Origin: Tipula vernalis
Lineage: Eukaryota; Arthropoda; Insecta; Diptera; Tipulidae
DNA length: 64,000 nucleotides
NCBI GenBank assembly: GCA_958295665.1
Contig: OY282558.1
Span: forward strand, 310,840,092-310,904,091
Direction: 5' to 3'
Below the pieces are notes generated by a model. That model saw only the letters and a list, made by a program, of their open reading frames with translations, made no database searches and was not told where the DNA came from. A program made the position numbers and the translations under genes. Below are positions 48,801 to 60,024 of the stretch, one piece after another. Numbering within the stretch: position 1 is the stretch's first letter; every line of letters begins with the position of its first letter.

Positions 48801-50457
48801 GAGTGGTGTTCAATAAAATAGGACATATGGCGCTTTTTAATGAAATTATAATATAAATAGAAAATTACATATCAATTTTCAATTTTTTTTTTTTTATTTA
48901 GATAACATTTTTGAATACGTATAAATAAATTCTAAGACTCCATTTAAATTCAATACAAAAAAAATTAAATAAAAATCATCAAACTTTTATTTCAAAAAAA
49001 GTCTGTTCAAAAAAATAGGACAGTTCATTTCAATACGTAAATATGGCCTCAATTCAGTCTTGCATGTGGTTTTTTTTTATAGTGGACTAAATACATTATT
49101 TAATATTTAGTTGTATTACCCTTTTGCCCCGTTCAGCACTTCTTTGCAGCGGCGGTCCATAGACTCTACTAAATTTTGGCAAGTCTTAACCGGAATTTGT
49201 TCCCAGGCGGACCTTATTGCATCCCATAATTCGTTCTTATTTTTGTACTTTTTTGTACTAATGGTTTTCTTCACAATACTCCATATGTTCTCGATCGGGT
49301 TTAGATCGGGTGACTGAGCTGGCCAATCCATAACCTCTACATTGTGTTGCCTAAACCACGCTTTCGCCTTTCTCGAGGTATGCTTAGGGTCATAATCTTG
49401 CTGAAAACACCAACCTGAGGGCATTGTATTTTCAGCAAACTCTAGCATTACGTTATTTAGTATGTCAACGTAAACATCTGCATTCATCGTTTCCTTTATC
49501 CAATATATTGGCCCTGGACCATACCATGAAAAACCACCCCATACCGTAATTGATCCACCGCCGTGGCTTATGGTGTTTTTTGTGTATTTTGACAACAAGC
49601 TTGTATTCGGTGGCCGTCGTACATAATGTCGGCCATCGGACCCAAACAGATTTACCTTGGATTCATCAGTCCATAACACTTTCTTTCACTTTTCTGGATC
49701 TGTGTTTGCCAGATGTTTTTTTGCAAAGCTAACCCTGTGTTTAATGTTCTATTTTGCCAAAAGTGGGACTTTCTGGACGGCGCAACCTCTTAATTTGTTT
49801 TCTAGCAATCTTCTTCTTACCGTTACATCTGAAACATTTAAGTTTAGATCCTTTTTAATTTCACTGGATGTCATAAATGGTTCTTTTTTTGCCGTTCGCA
49901 CGATTAAAGCGTCTTCTTTTTTTGTGGTTTTCCGAATGCGTCCACGTTTTTCCACAAAACTTTTTTTTTTAAGGGCATTTAATACCATATTGCGCGATCT
50001 TGACAGAATTCGAGCAATTTCGGAAATGGGTTTTCCTTCCGATTTTAGTTTCTGTGCAATTTTCCTTTTATCATGGCTACAGTGTTTTGCACGGCCCATT
50101 TCTGAATTTCTTAATAATTATTTTAACATTTTTTTATAAATAATATTTAATTTTTGAACTGCACTTACCTAATTTGTTATAATTTTAATTAATTATTTTT
50201 TATGTGTATCGAGCGAAGTTCAAATTAATACTGTGATGTCCTATTTTTTTGAACGCATAAATTATATTTTTATAATTGTTTTCGGTGATTTCCCGAAATT
50301 TACAAAAAAATATCTGTTTACTCGATCTACATTGTTTTAGTAGGTTGTATTAGGACTTCACCCGGCCAACTATAATTAGATATGTTTGTAGGAAATTTTT
50401 GAAATTTTAAATTGAATAAAAAAATGTAGTACTGTCCTATTTTATTGAACACAATTG
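48801..50457 (-). mobile_element. Tc1-like IR/DR transposon, nearly complete
   Basis: 1657 bp between TA dinucleotides (48799-48800 and 50458-50459). Each end has two short direct repeats: outer GTTCAATAAAATAGGACA (48808-48825; inverted at 50433-50450) and inner GTTCAAAAAAATAGGACAG (49005-49023; inverted variant at 50235-50254). This is the IR/DR layout of several Tc1-like families. A single transposase gene on the minus strand fills the middle. Confidence 0.92.
49116..50099 (-). pseudogene. Tc1-like DD34E transposase with two in-frame stops
   Basis: 328 codons including the terminal stop, close to the usual ~340. It starts at ATG 50097-50099 with MGRAKHCSHDKRKIAQKLKS, then HTH ISEIARILSRSRNMVLNALK, the basic linker KRGRIRKTTKK, and a second HTH in MTSSEIKKDLNLNVSDVTVR. 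The catalytic core has the first Asp in VLWTDESKVNLF, the second in CFQQDYDPKHTS and Glu in SPDLNPIENIW. I count 34 residues between the second Asp and the Glu (DD34E). The glycine-rich box HGGGSITVWGGFSWYG is intact. Only two lesions are visible, TAG after VPLLAK and TGA after NTDPEK (49.68-49.75 kb), so decay is recent. Terminal stop TAA 49116-49118. The plus-strand ORFs here are shadows. Confidence 0.95.
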
Positions 50458-50513
50458 TATGTGCGTTAACGGTTATTATTTGCATAAATCAAACACTTCA
50501 GTTAAATATTTAT
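50213..50513 (+). repeat. about 300-bp duplication, copy 1 (Tc1 right end plus flank)
   Basis: Starts GCGAAGTTCAAATTAATACT, spans the element's inner and outer direct repeats, and continues 55 bp past the TIR into flank (GTGCGTTAACGGTTATTATT). Copy 2 lies at 50920-51216, about 707 bp downstream in the same orientation. Confidence 0.92.
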
Positions 50514-50641
50514 TTTTAATTTTAATATGTTCCGAAGATTGTAAGAGAATTCAATCCAGTTTCGAACTGATGAGCTTATGATTATGAAAATCAATCCTCT
50601 CATCAGGCCGCGGCGACTGGACTGACTATACCACAATTTGT

Positions 50642-50921
50642 GCTTTATGTACTAGCGAATCGTACTAATACAGATAAATTCAATTACAATTTTTTCTTCT
50701 TCACGACAATCACATAAGCTGTGAACGCTAATTTTACTTTTTTAATTTTTGTTGAATGTTAATTAATTCTTGTAATTTCTAAATATGCTACCGGTCTTAC
50801 GACACTTTTAAATGTGTTTTTTATTAACACGTAGAAACATTTTAGTATTTACGAACGGTAATTCAAGAAAAAATTGTAATTGAATTTATCTGTATTAGTA
50901 CGATTCGCTAGTACATAAAGC
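50642..50921. mobile_element. 280-bp MITE with 57-bp perfect TIRs
   Basis: The first 57 bases (50642-50698, starting GCTTTATGTACTAGCGAATC) are the exact reverse complement of 50865-50921. The interior of 166 bp is non-coding and AT-rich. The right end coincides with the start of copy 2 of the neighbouring duplication, and no target duplication is visible, suggesting the junction was rearranged. Superfamily not assigned. Confidence 0.93.
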
Positions 50922-51216
50922 GAAGTTCAAATTAATACTGATGTCCTATTTGTTTGAACGCATAAATGATATTTTTATAATTGTTTTTGGTGATTTCCCG
51001 AAATTTACAAAAAATATCTGTTTACTCGATCTACATTGTTTTAGTAGGTTGTATTAGGACTTCACCCGGCCAACTATAATTAGATATGTTTGTAGGAAAT
51101 TTTTGAAATTTTAAATTGAATAAAAAAATGTAGTACTGTCCTATTTTATTGAACACAATTGTATGTGCGTTAACGGTTATTATTTGCATAAATCAAACAC
51201 TTTAGTTAAATATTTA
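50920..51216 (+). repeat. about 300-bp duplication, copy 2
   Basis: Near-identical to 50213-50513 with a few substitutions and small deletions (ACTGATGTCC for ACTGTGATGTCC, TTTGTTTG for TTTTTTTG, CACTTTAG for CACTTCAG). It includes the same 3' flank of the Tc1 insertion, so the duplication happened after that insertion. Confidence 0.92.
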
Positions 51217-51219
51217 TGT

Positions 51220-53690
51220 GAACAAAATTGGGCAGACAAATATTTAGTTGTCGCGTCACAATGTCCAAGTAGACAAGAAATATTATTAGTGTTTTGTTTT
51301 TTTGTCGTAGAAATCAGAGAGTAGAAAGATAGACCATTCATAATATTTTGATCTACAGTGCAGTATACTCTTGGTGTGCTTGAGAGGCACTCTTCGAGTA
51401 TAACGCTAAATGTTTACAGTACTTGGGGGAGTACTTCGAGTGCAAAAAGCTAAGAATGTAAAATGTAGAAAACATCGATACGTCGTGTGAGTGATGATAG
51501 CGGACATAGCGACATAGCGAAAACAGGAAAACGTATCTCGCTTGATTTAACGCAAGTACGCTAGAAAGTTTTAAAAGGCTTCATTTGCAATTGAGAGATA
51601 TGTATAAACAAAATTATCTCACAACGAATAGCTTAGCTTTGCTGAAAGGCGCAACAGACCCTTGGTGCTTTTACAGTTCAACCGAAAATTAGAATTTCAA
51701 TTAGTGATGTGTTTGTATTATATAATTTAAGTTAATGTAGGAATATGTTAGTAATTTTAACCTGAGGCAATTTTAGACCTAATTTTCGATTTTTTCACAT
51801 TAAAATTACCCTACCGTAATTTTCCTAGTCAGAAAAAATTACCTACTAAAGGGTCAAAGTAAATAATATTCCATGCAAAGTCCAACAGCTAAAACGCTTA
51901 ACACAAAACAATAATGTTCTATGATCAGTGATTTTCTCATTCCAAAGCAAATTAGTTACTTAAAACATTTAATATATTTTGGTTACTTTTTCGTAAGTTC
52001 GTAAGACACTTTAGCTGTAATAATATTTAATTTAGGACAAATAGTTAAAATGGTTATCTATTATGCTATTTAGCTGTTACATATATTAAATCCATCTTTT
52101 AATTTAGTTTTTCTTCTCATAAAAATGGCTGCATCATTTATCTGGTTAAAAAAGTTCGACAAAACAACTTTATCACAGGCAAATATTAAAAACGCCAATC
52201 TTCAGCTTTTGGTTGATTACCAGAAGCTTTTTAACAGATTTGGATTTATTTTTCAGGAAAAATAAATTTTTCGAAAATATTTTTGGTTTTAATTTTAAGA
52301 CCTACTTTTCAAATTGGTCGGTGAAATTTGTTTCCCGTGTATTTTTACGATTAAAAATCACAAGCAAAGTCATATTTTCCTTGTCAATATTTCATAAAAT
52401 ATTTATGACATATATTATTGAAGTATAGAAAACATAATTAAAATGACATCATTAAAATTGTAGATATAGAAATATGTTTTTTACCAATCATTTAGCAACA
52501 AATTGTTATTGTTATAATAATTTTCAAAATAATAGCTCTTTAGTTATTTCTGATTATTTTGCTATTTTGAAACCGATTCCCTTAACTAAGTGTTTGCTGC
52601 TATAACATTAATTTTTCTTATTTAACTATTGAGCATGAAGCACAGCAAAACTGGAAATATAATTTTTTTGCTATTTAGGAACATATATTTTTAAATAAAT
52701 CAAACTGCTGCCTCAAAAGAAATTTACCATTTATTACGGGTTTGCTGTTTCACGTTGCTATAACATTTCGGCAAGCAAACTACTATTACCATTTTTGCTG
52801 GTATTACGTCGATAAACCAACAAACTGACATTTTTGGTTATTTTTTTAGAAGTTATTATAACTTAATTGCTGTGAATTTTATATGGCACAACGTTTTGAC
52901 AACACCAAATTGCTACTTGGCATTAGTTTCAAGAATTTTAGTTGGCATAAAGTTTCCTTTAATACGTCCGATTTGGTTGTAAAGATATAAAAACTAATTC
53001 AGACAATTAATAAAAATAAAGATTTTTTGTCGACAACTGCAAGGTTTTATAGATGCAGACACTTGCCATATCAACTGCATTGCAAAATTTTTTTCAATTC
53101 GAGCTTTCCATACTGTCATATAGATATCCATCGGGAAATGTTTAGTGATTAATTTCCAAAAAATTAGGCCAATCTATTACCTCGCTCGGTTTCTACGACG
53201 GAATTGGTAATTAGTACAAAGGCACACAATTAAAATATTTTCTAATAAAATTGGACCAAATCCTCTTATTGTTTTTTAGATTGAAATTTTTTAACATATC
53301 GTTGCACATACGATGACTTAACATGATTTTTAACATGATACTTTTCTTGTTATTTTGTAGCGCTTAGAACGTTTTATAAAGTATAGTCTTAAAATAAAAC
53401 TCTTTCAACTGAACTTAGAATAGTTTTAATTGGAACTTTTTCAATAGTTTCAAAACCATGTGCTCAGTTTTTGAACGTTTTTTCAGCAACACTATGGATT
53501 TTGAATTTAGTAGGCGAACATGAGCATGGCTCTAGCAAAATTAAGGTTAAAATTAAATTGATTATTAATTGGATTGGAGAAAAGATTAAAATAGTTAATC
53601 CCCACCAGTAACTTTAATGCAATATAGTAACATTTTTAGTCATAAAGTTATTATAGGGTTCGGATTTCCAAAAAATATTTATGTGATATT
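51220..53690. other. mostly non-coding; one small ORF at 52125-52265
   Basis: AT-rich. A 46-codon plus-strand ORF at 52125-52265 starts MAASFIWLKKFDKTTLSQAN and continues AAT-free through NLQLLVDYQKLFNRFGFIFQ before EK-stop. It looks more protein-like than its surroundings and is followed by a CAGGAAAAATAAA stretch, but I do not recognise it. TAGCTGTTA-type words cluster at 51.9-52.1 and 52.6-52.85 kb. Confidence 0.35.
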
Positions 53691-53719
53691 GGTGATACAT
53701 ATTAAAATATGAATGATCA

Positions 53720-54165
53720 GGCCGAAGAAACAGGAAAACAGTCATCTCAGTTTCGGTTTTAATTATCCTTGACTTCAGTAAACGTTTCAATTAAGCTAAT
53801 CTTGCTAAATGGTGATATATCTAGCTTAAGCTTCACTTAGAAAGTGTTTATAGGAGGTATACGATAAATGGCTTACAATTAAATGCTTCTAAATTGAAGA
53901 TTATTTTGTTATCGAACAATAAATAGATTTATTTTCCTGTAGTCTTGATCAATGGAAGTCAGATACCTTTTAGTGACCGCCCAAAAGGTTTTAGGACTAT
54001 TCATTGATGGAACTCTTTCATTTCAATTTTTGATGGTTTAAAACTTCAAAAACGTGTTTGCTCGAAAGAGCTTAGGGTACACTTGATAATGACGTTGGTT
54101 GTTTCTTATATTAATTATTGCGATGTGGTTTATAGCAATTGTGATGCCTCTTGGTAGTAATTACA
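53720..54165 (+). pseudogene. LINE reverse transcriptase relic, internally deleted
   Basis: Near 53740-53810 one frame reads TVISVSVLIILDFSKRFN, RT motif A (LDFSKAFD, with the first Asp kept and the second site now Asn). After a gap, INGLQLNASKLKIILLSNN (about 53868-53925) matches the conserved L.LN..Kt..l..s segment, then GSQIPFSDRPK and, in the next frame, KVLGLFIDGTLSF (about 53988-54025). ELRVHLIMTLVVSYINYCDV then VYSNC (about 54070-54140) matches the region following. The YxDD core between motif A and INGLQLN is missing. Stops and at least two frameshifts. Clade not resolved; jockey-like or related. Confidence 0.8.
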
Positions 54166-54179
54166 TTACGTTACATACT

Positions 54180-55665
54180 ATAATGCTAAGATTCTACAAA
54201 TTTTATAATTTTTAAATGTCTCTAAACTCTATAATCTCTTTAAATTTTGTACATTCTGTGAGGTTCTACGAGTATAAATTGTTTTAAGTCTGTCGGTTCT
54301 ATAAATTGTACAATCTAAATTTTTTGTATTTTAAAAATTCCGTAATTTCTAAAAAAAAATTAAATTTTATAAATTCTATGAATTATGGAAATTTTCTAAA
54401 TTAAAAATATTCGATAAACCCTATAAACTTTCATAATTTTATAAAATCAATAAATTCATTAAATTCTATCTAAAAGCGAAAGGTTTTTTGTGAATTTGCC
54501 TTATTTTAACACTAGAACTACCGACTGGTCAAAATGACCGATTTACATTTATTGAATTTATATTTTAAATTATTATGTTAGAATTGTTTTGGAAATTTTT
54601 GATGATTTTTAATTTAAATACTTCATTGTCATATTAAAACTCAACAAAAATTTCTAAAATAATTCTAAAATAATAATAAAAAAAATTTATATAAATAAAT
54701 GTAAATCCGTCATTTTGACGGGTTGGTAGTTCTAGTGTTAAAAGTTCCATAATCTCTTTAAATTCTTTGATTTCCACAAATTTTAAAAATTGATTAAATT
54801 CGACAAATTCTATAAATTTTAATATTTCTTTAAATTCTTTAATTTCTACAAAATGTTATAAATTCTATAAATTTTAGTAATTCTATTAGTCCAATAAATT
54901 CTGAATATTCTATAAATTATATTATTTTTATGAATTCTTTAAATCCTAACAAATCAGTAAGTTCTTTATAAAGACCCTAAGAATTCCGTAAATCCCATAA
55001 ATGCTGTAAAACAGAAAACTCCATAAATTCTAAGCATTTTTTTAAATTCCATAAAGTTTGTCAATTCTATAAATTTTTTAAATTATTAATAAATTAAAAT
55101 CAATTATTAGTAATATAAATTCTACAAATTCTGAAAACTTTATGAATTCTCTTAAATCTTGAAAATCCAATAAACTCCATAATTTTTCTAAACCCTATAA
55201 ATTATACAAAATCTATAAATATTATCAATTCTATAAATTTTTCTTTCTATAAATTTTATTGAATCTCTGGGTTCTATAAATTGTTTCAAGTATGTTCTGT
55301 AAATTCAATAAATTTTTTAAACTTAATAAATTCTATGATCCTATAAATCCAATCAATTCTGTATATTTTATAAAATGTGTTTACAGACGACAAATTCTAT
55401 AAATTTAAAAACATCTTTGAACTCTATCAATTCTATGATGTTTTCAATTTCCTAAATCCTACAAATTTTATAAATTTTTAAAATTTTGTAGATTCTTCAT
55501 TGAGATCGATGAATTGTTTTAACAGACAAAGTTCTAAATAAATTCTATAAATTTTATAAGTGCTTTGAATTCTGATAATTTTATAAATTTGATGAATTCT
55601 ATAAATTTTAATAATTCTACAAATCTGACTCTGCTACATTCCATAATTTCTATGAATTTTTTAAT
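54180..55665. repeat. decayed minisatellite of ATTCTATAAATTTTATAAATTC type
   Basis: About 1.25 kb (excluding the MITE inside) of loose tandem words TTCTATAAATT, TTTATAAATTCTATGAATT, TTCTTTAAATTCTTTAATTT and similar, all on one strand in a roughly 10-12-bp rhythm. Highly diverged. No coding. Confidence 0.85.
54510..54737. mobile_element. 228-bp piggyBac-type MITE flanked by TTAA
   Basis: TTAA at 54506-54509 and 54738-54741. About 46-bp TIRs begin CACTAGAACTACC on both sides and each contains an internal palindrome (GGTCAAAATGACC left; CGTCATTTTGACG right). The interior is non-coding and A/T-rich. Size, TTAA duplications and termini fit a non-autonomous piggyBac-superfamily element. Its ends differ from those of the piggyBac element at 43.2-45.0 kb. 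Confidence 0.93.
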
Positions 55666-55669
55666 TTGT

Positions 55670-57775
55670 CTCAGTCTGAAAAAGCATCTAATTAGGCAAC
55701 AATAAAATTATTTTTAAGATTTTCAAATGGTGATTGTCGCCATTGCCTAACAATGCTTATTTATATTACAAAAAGCTCCTTTCTACATCCGCCCTCTACT
55801 AATTTGAAGTTGTTGAAATGACCAAGACAATTTTAAAAGAATATAGGGAAGTTGAACTTCAACCATAATGTCCTGAAAGAAAACATTAACGTGAATTAGA
55901 GAAAATTAGAAAAATTAGAGTCATGATGCAACAAACAAGCTTTTATGAAAATAACAATTTAATGAGAATTTTACAGATATATCTATTACCAACGAAGGGT
56001 TCAATGCTAGATGTCGGTAAAATCAATTTGATTGGCCTTGTCCGGTTCCTCAACAGTATTATAAGGACGTATTTATCGGTTTGTAATCAAATATTTATTC
56101 TAAAGTATTACGAAGACTTTACAGATTATTAACGTCTAGTGACCTAAAAAATTATGACATCGAAGTAAAGAATCTAAATCGACTTAAACTTTTAATTTTA
56201 TTAAGTTTGTCCAGTCTAAAACAAATTCCGTACCTCTTAAACCCGCCAAGTTCCAACCAACGATATTTTACAAGACGGTGCTTTGTTTTAGACACTGACA
56301 TTTTTAATAAAAGGTCTTGAATTTTAAAGGTAATCTGCCCAATATTTAAGAAAAACATCTTATAGTTTCTTCCCTGTAATGTGACGTTTTTGAGATAGTA
56401 TTTTGTAGAATGTGTAAAACGAATTATACTGATAGCCGAAATGTTCCAGCTGAAAGTCAAAAGTCTATGGCGATGGAGATTGTGTTATCACGACGAAAAT
56501 AAAAAATATATTCGTTATCAGCGGACAGTGTGCAGTCAAAAAATACCATGGATAATAATGAAAGCTGTTGTCAATAGTTATACGTGGCTAAACATCATTC
56601 AACTTTCTCGTGGATAAATGTTGAAAATCCGCGGATTCCAAAAAATATTGAAAATTGATATAAAATCAGCCACTAGTGATATATGTATCTTGAGATGGAA
56701 TGTGCTTATGTGGTTTTTCAATAGCTACTGCTTGAAAAAGAATCAGTTAAGTTTCCCTTGGGAAATCTGGGAAAATGTAAGAAACTTACTTGACATATCG
56801 AAAAATTGTAATATAATCTCGATAAATCTTCTAAACCTGGTATATTCATGTTCATTTGGAATACATTTTAAAAATTTCGATTAATATTGAAAATGTCGAA
56901 AAGCTAAACTGGAAAAATTCCGATTACGCTAATTATTGACTTTAGCAGTGCGAAATTCTAACAAGATACTCGTTAGAGCATGATAATAGATTATTTATTC
57001 TACTAATATACCGCTCATATTATTTATCAGCTTGGCTGTGGCGTAACTACAAATTTCGCCAACCCCTCCCCCCCCCTCCCTCCCCCCTCCCTTCCCCAAA
57101 TTATTCTCCCAAGAAAATGTTTGCTTCCTCGACAATGCTCCTCTGATCGCCTTAGTCAATAGAAGTGACATAGTATGAGAGAATGTGATATAAAAGGATG
57201 TTTGTCAGAAAGAGAATACCAAAATTTGATTGCCGGTGCATGATCCACGACAACCGAGTGTCATTAGTCCCCTTTCAACCTCGTAGATCGATCGGGTGGA
57301 TCTCCCGTGAGTTTCAGTTTCATTAGTTCTAAATCCAAGGCCCGTTTGTAGGTATGTTTGTGCAGACGAAAAACGTTTCGTAGCTATCATACCTAGACGA
57401 ATTTATAAATTTGATGAGGTCATTTAGGATTTCGCTATTTATTTGCATCCTATAATTGGCTCCCTCTATGGTGGGACCAAAAATTATTCTTGTACACTCC
57501 ATCAGAATAAATGGGCACTTTCAGCTCTGCGAACTATTGGCAATATGTTGAATAAAATCAGCGTGATGACTTGTGAATGTGCATGATACATTAAGAATTG
57601 TATGGTGATGTGATAATTGAAATATAATTTTTTTCAACTGTAACTTTCTACTGTCAATATGTTGAAAGACCTGGCAGTCAATTCTGGTTCGATGACAAAT
57701 TTCTCATGCGGGTTTTATTCCTTTAAAAAAACGAAAAGAAAGTTGATTGAAAATATGCTTCACCTGATTTACCAT
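55670..57775. other. no recognisable gene; C-rich tract at 57056-57098
   Basis: Moderately AT-rich, with several 60-100-codon ORFs on both strands that show no family likeness. The C-rich tract (CCCCTCCCCCCCCCTCCC and on) is the most GC-rich point of the area and could form a G-quadruplex on the minus strand. Confidence 0.4.
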
Positions 57776-57779
57776 CTAT

Positions 57780-58690
57780 TTAATCTTTCTGAACTAAGCG
57801 TTCACCTTGGTAAATTGTGGGTCGTGGTTCCCACTGCTTACCACTGCTGCTTGGTAGACGTTTAGTCAAAGTCTGTAGAGGTCGAAAACGAATCTTAGCG
57901 CTCTATTTTGTATTACCTGTAATGAGGAACTATGAGCCTTTGTTGTCATGTTATATTATGCTGGAGCCGCGTAGGTCAGAATCAAACGGGTGTATAATTG
58001 ATGTCCAGTCCACTTTTGGAATTTAGTACTGTGTAAAGTATATCAATCTTCATTGTTGACAGCTTGAGATTTTTAACGTGAATGGAGAAGCTTAAGTCAT
58101 TTGAAAATAAGATACCTATATTTCACTGATTTTACTGTATTTAACTGATTTAACTTTAGGGTTACCGGTATGTCCTTGTTGAATTTATTACAGTACTTAC
58201 TTGTTGGATAGAGATATATAAGCTGTATCATTTCCGGAGTTGACGGTATAGGATGTCCTGCAAGGATGTCCAACACTTACGAAAAATTTACACTTTAACA
58301 GATATCATTTTATCACTGCTACTAGAATTGACCAGAAGTTTTTAACTAGTTTGTCAATCTGTGTCAAAAGCTTCCTGGATATCAAGGAAGATAGCCGCTG
58401 AAATTTTTCCGTACATTTTTTCTGTTTTTATTTTGTTAGTAAAGTTCAATAGGTCATTTGGGGTCAAACGACTATAAACAAAACAAAACTATTCATTTGA
58501 CATTAAAAATGTGCTCAGCTACCTTACTTAACACAATCAATAAGGCTTATTGGTCTCGTATTCTAAGAAATACAAGGTTTCCCGCGTTTTGAGATGGATA
58601 CTATCTTCGAAACCTTCAGACTATCCGGAAAATGATGATATGACATTTAATAAGAGGACCAACTGAAGAAATGCTACGTGCGAAAGGTTT
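57780..58690 (-). pseudogene. LINE (jockey-type) reverse transcriptase relic
   Basis: Minus-strand blocks in correct order: FPDSLKVSKIVSISKRGKP (near 58620) and NTRPISLIDCVK (near 58540), equivalent to P..wK.a.v.pi.KkGkp..NYRPISLl; then AAIFLDIQEAFDT (near 58395), RT motif A with both Asp residues; then, after a deleted catalytic region, YTRLILTYAAPA (near 57985) and LQVIQNRALRFVFDLYRL (near 57890), the tail typical of jockey-clade elements. Stops and frameshifts separate the blocks. Independent of the LINE relics at 32, 40 and 54 kb, judging from the differing sequences. Confidence 0.82.
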
Positions 58691-58699
58691 TCTTTTGCC

Positions 58700-59520
58700 C
58701 CATTAGAAACTCCCGTTCACACCAGGTGCTACCTTATTCTTTATGTTGAAATATTAATTTTATGCAAAGCAGCTCTTGATCTTGACCAAGTGGCCTTATA
58801 TTTTCTTGAATGTTTTTGGCGTGTAAAATCCCAGTTGAAATTTGGGTAGTGTTTTGTGTATTTGTGAGTATTGATACTCGACTCCCCAGTTCCTCAGTAG
58901 ATGTGAGTGGAAATATCTGAAGGCATCTCAGTTATCACTGAAATAATCAGCAACCCTTTTAGTACCATTATCATACCACCTCCACTTCTGTAATCGCTGT
59001 TGATGAAAAACACGACCGTTAAGTGATCTGACCAGAATTAATACAATACGATAGAGTGTTGCTAACACTGACTTCTCTGGACCGCACCACAATCGCGTCA
59101 TTATGCTTAAAAGTCATGGAGAATCTAATCCGCACTCTTTTTTAAAAATCTTTGCAATTTGAATTTGCGTAAAGGTTTGTTATAAGTATTGAAGATCCAA
59201 TATTGTTATCTTCAAATGTTTAATTTGTTATCTTACCAATATGAATATTGAATATTATATAACCCTCAAAATTTTGGGCGATGCCGTATATGTAATTTCC
59301 TTTCGTGCAAACATTGGTTTCGGGATTATTTGTTTCAGAGAAAATGTGCAAGTTCCTGGCAGCATGGAATACTGACCTGGCTATAGTCTTATTACAGCTT
59401 AATGTAACTATTTCCATTTAAGAAACTGACAAACAAATCCTTCCAACGAAAATCTCATTGCTTTTTGAGTGACATGTTGACTTTGGTAGCCGATTAGGAA
59501 GGTTAGGAGAAATAAGCTTA
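58700..59520. other. no recognisable gene
   Basis: Less AT-rich than average. No coding motif recognised on either strand; the minus-strand frame at 59220-59417 is unassigned. Confidence 0.45.
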
Positions 59521-59526
59521 AAATTA

Positions 59527-60020
59527 TTTATTTATTTACCAGCACTAACATATAGCATCGGTTACAATACTAGTAGATTTTATATATAAAAAAAGTGTTA
59601 CAAATTTTTATTAGATAATTATTAGATAAATTTTAAGAGAAACATCTCTTAAAATGTTAAAATCGAAAAGTTCTGAATATTGGTTAAAATCAATTCCATA
59701 ATTCGTATGGCAATGGTAAAGCAATACTGGGCAATCAATCTTAGCACAATATTCAGAATTCAGGACTACGAAGGTTCAAAAGTTTACAGCGACTGGCATA
59801 AGGAGGTAAACTAAATCCGGATGATGATCTCGGAAGTCTTTAAATAAATGAGCTAAAATGACCACCTCAGGTTTCGGAGGGCCCATAGACATATTAGTAT
59901 TAAGTCCAACTAAAGCCGTTGTAATTTGTTCGCTGCAAAAGGGAGAAATACCGTGAATAAAATTATCGACCACGTCTTGGTCAGAGTAAGATGTTAAAAC
60001 ATTATCGACTGAATATATAC
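59527..60020 (-). other. unrecognised minus-strand ORF ending in a TAAATAAATAAAT tail
   Basis: A minus-strand frame (about 60020-59776, some 80 codons) reads SVDNVLTSYSDQDVVDNFIH, then LVGLNTNMSMGPPKPEVVIL. About 250 bp further in the same direction the sequence ends in TAAATAAATAAAT (59525-59537). A tail after an ORF suggests the 3' end of a retroposed sequence, but the protein part is not one I recognise. Low confidence. Confidence 0.25.
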
Positions 60021-60024
60021 TAAA

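Noticed and set aside
49111..50139. Plus-strand ORFs (68, 60 and 160 codons) over the Tc1 region
   Set aside because: Antisense shadows of the transposase gene, which has a full catalytic core on the minus strand.
50530..50630. Possible tRNA-like sequence on the minus strand (CAGTTCGAAACTG, TTTTCAT)
   Set aside because: The T-arm-like hairpin is present, but no acceptable anticodon stem-loop, D arm or acceptor stem could be drawn.
57205..57390. Minus-strand ORF of 61 codons with moderate composition
   Set aside because: No family likeness, no link to the LINE relic at 57.8 kb, and short enough for chance.
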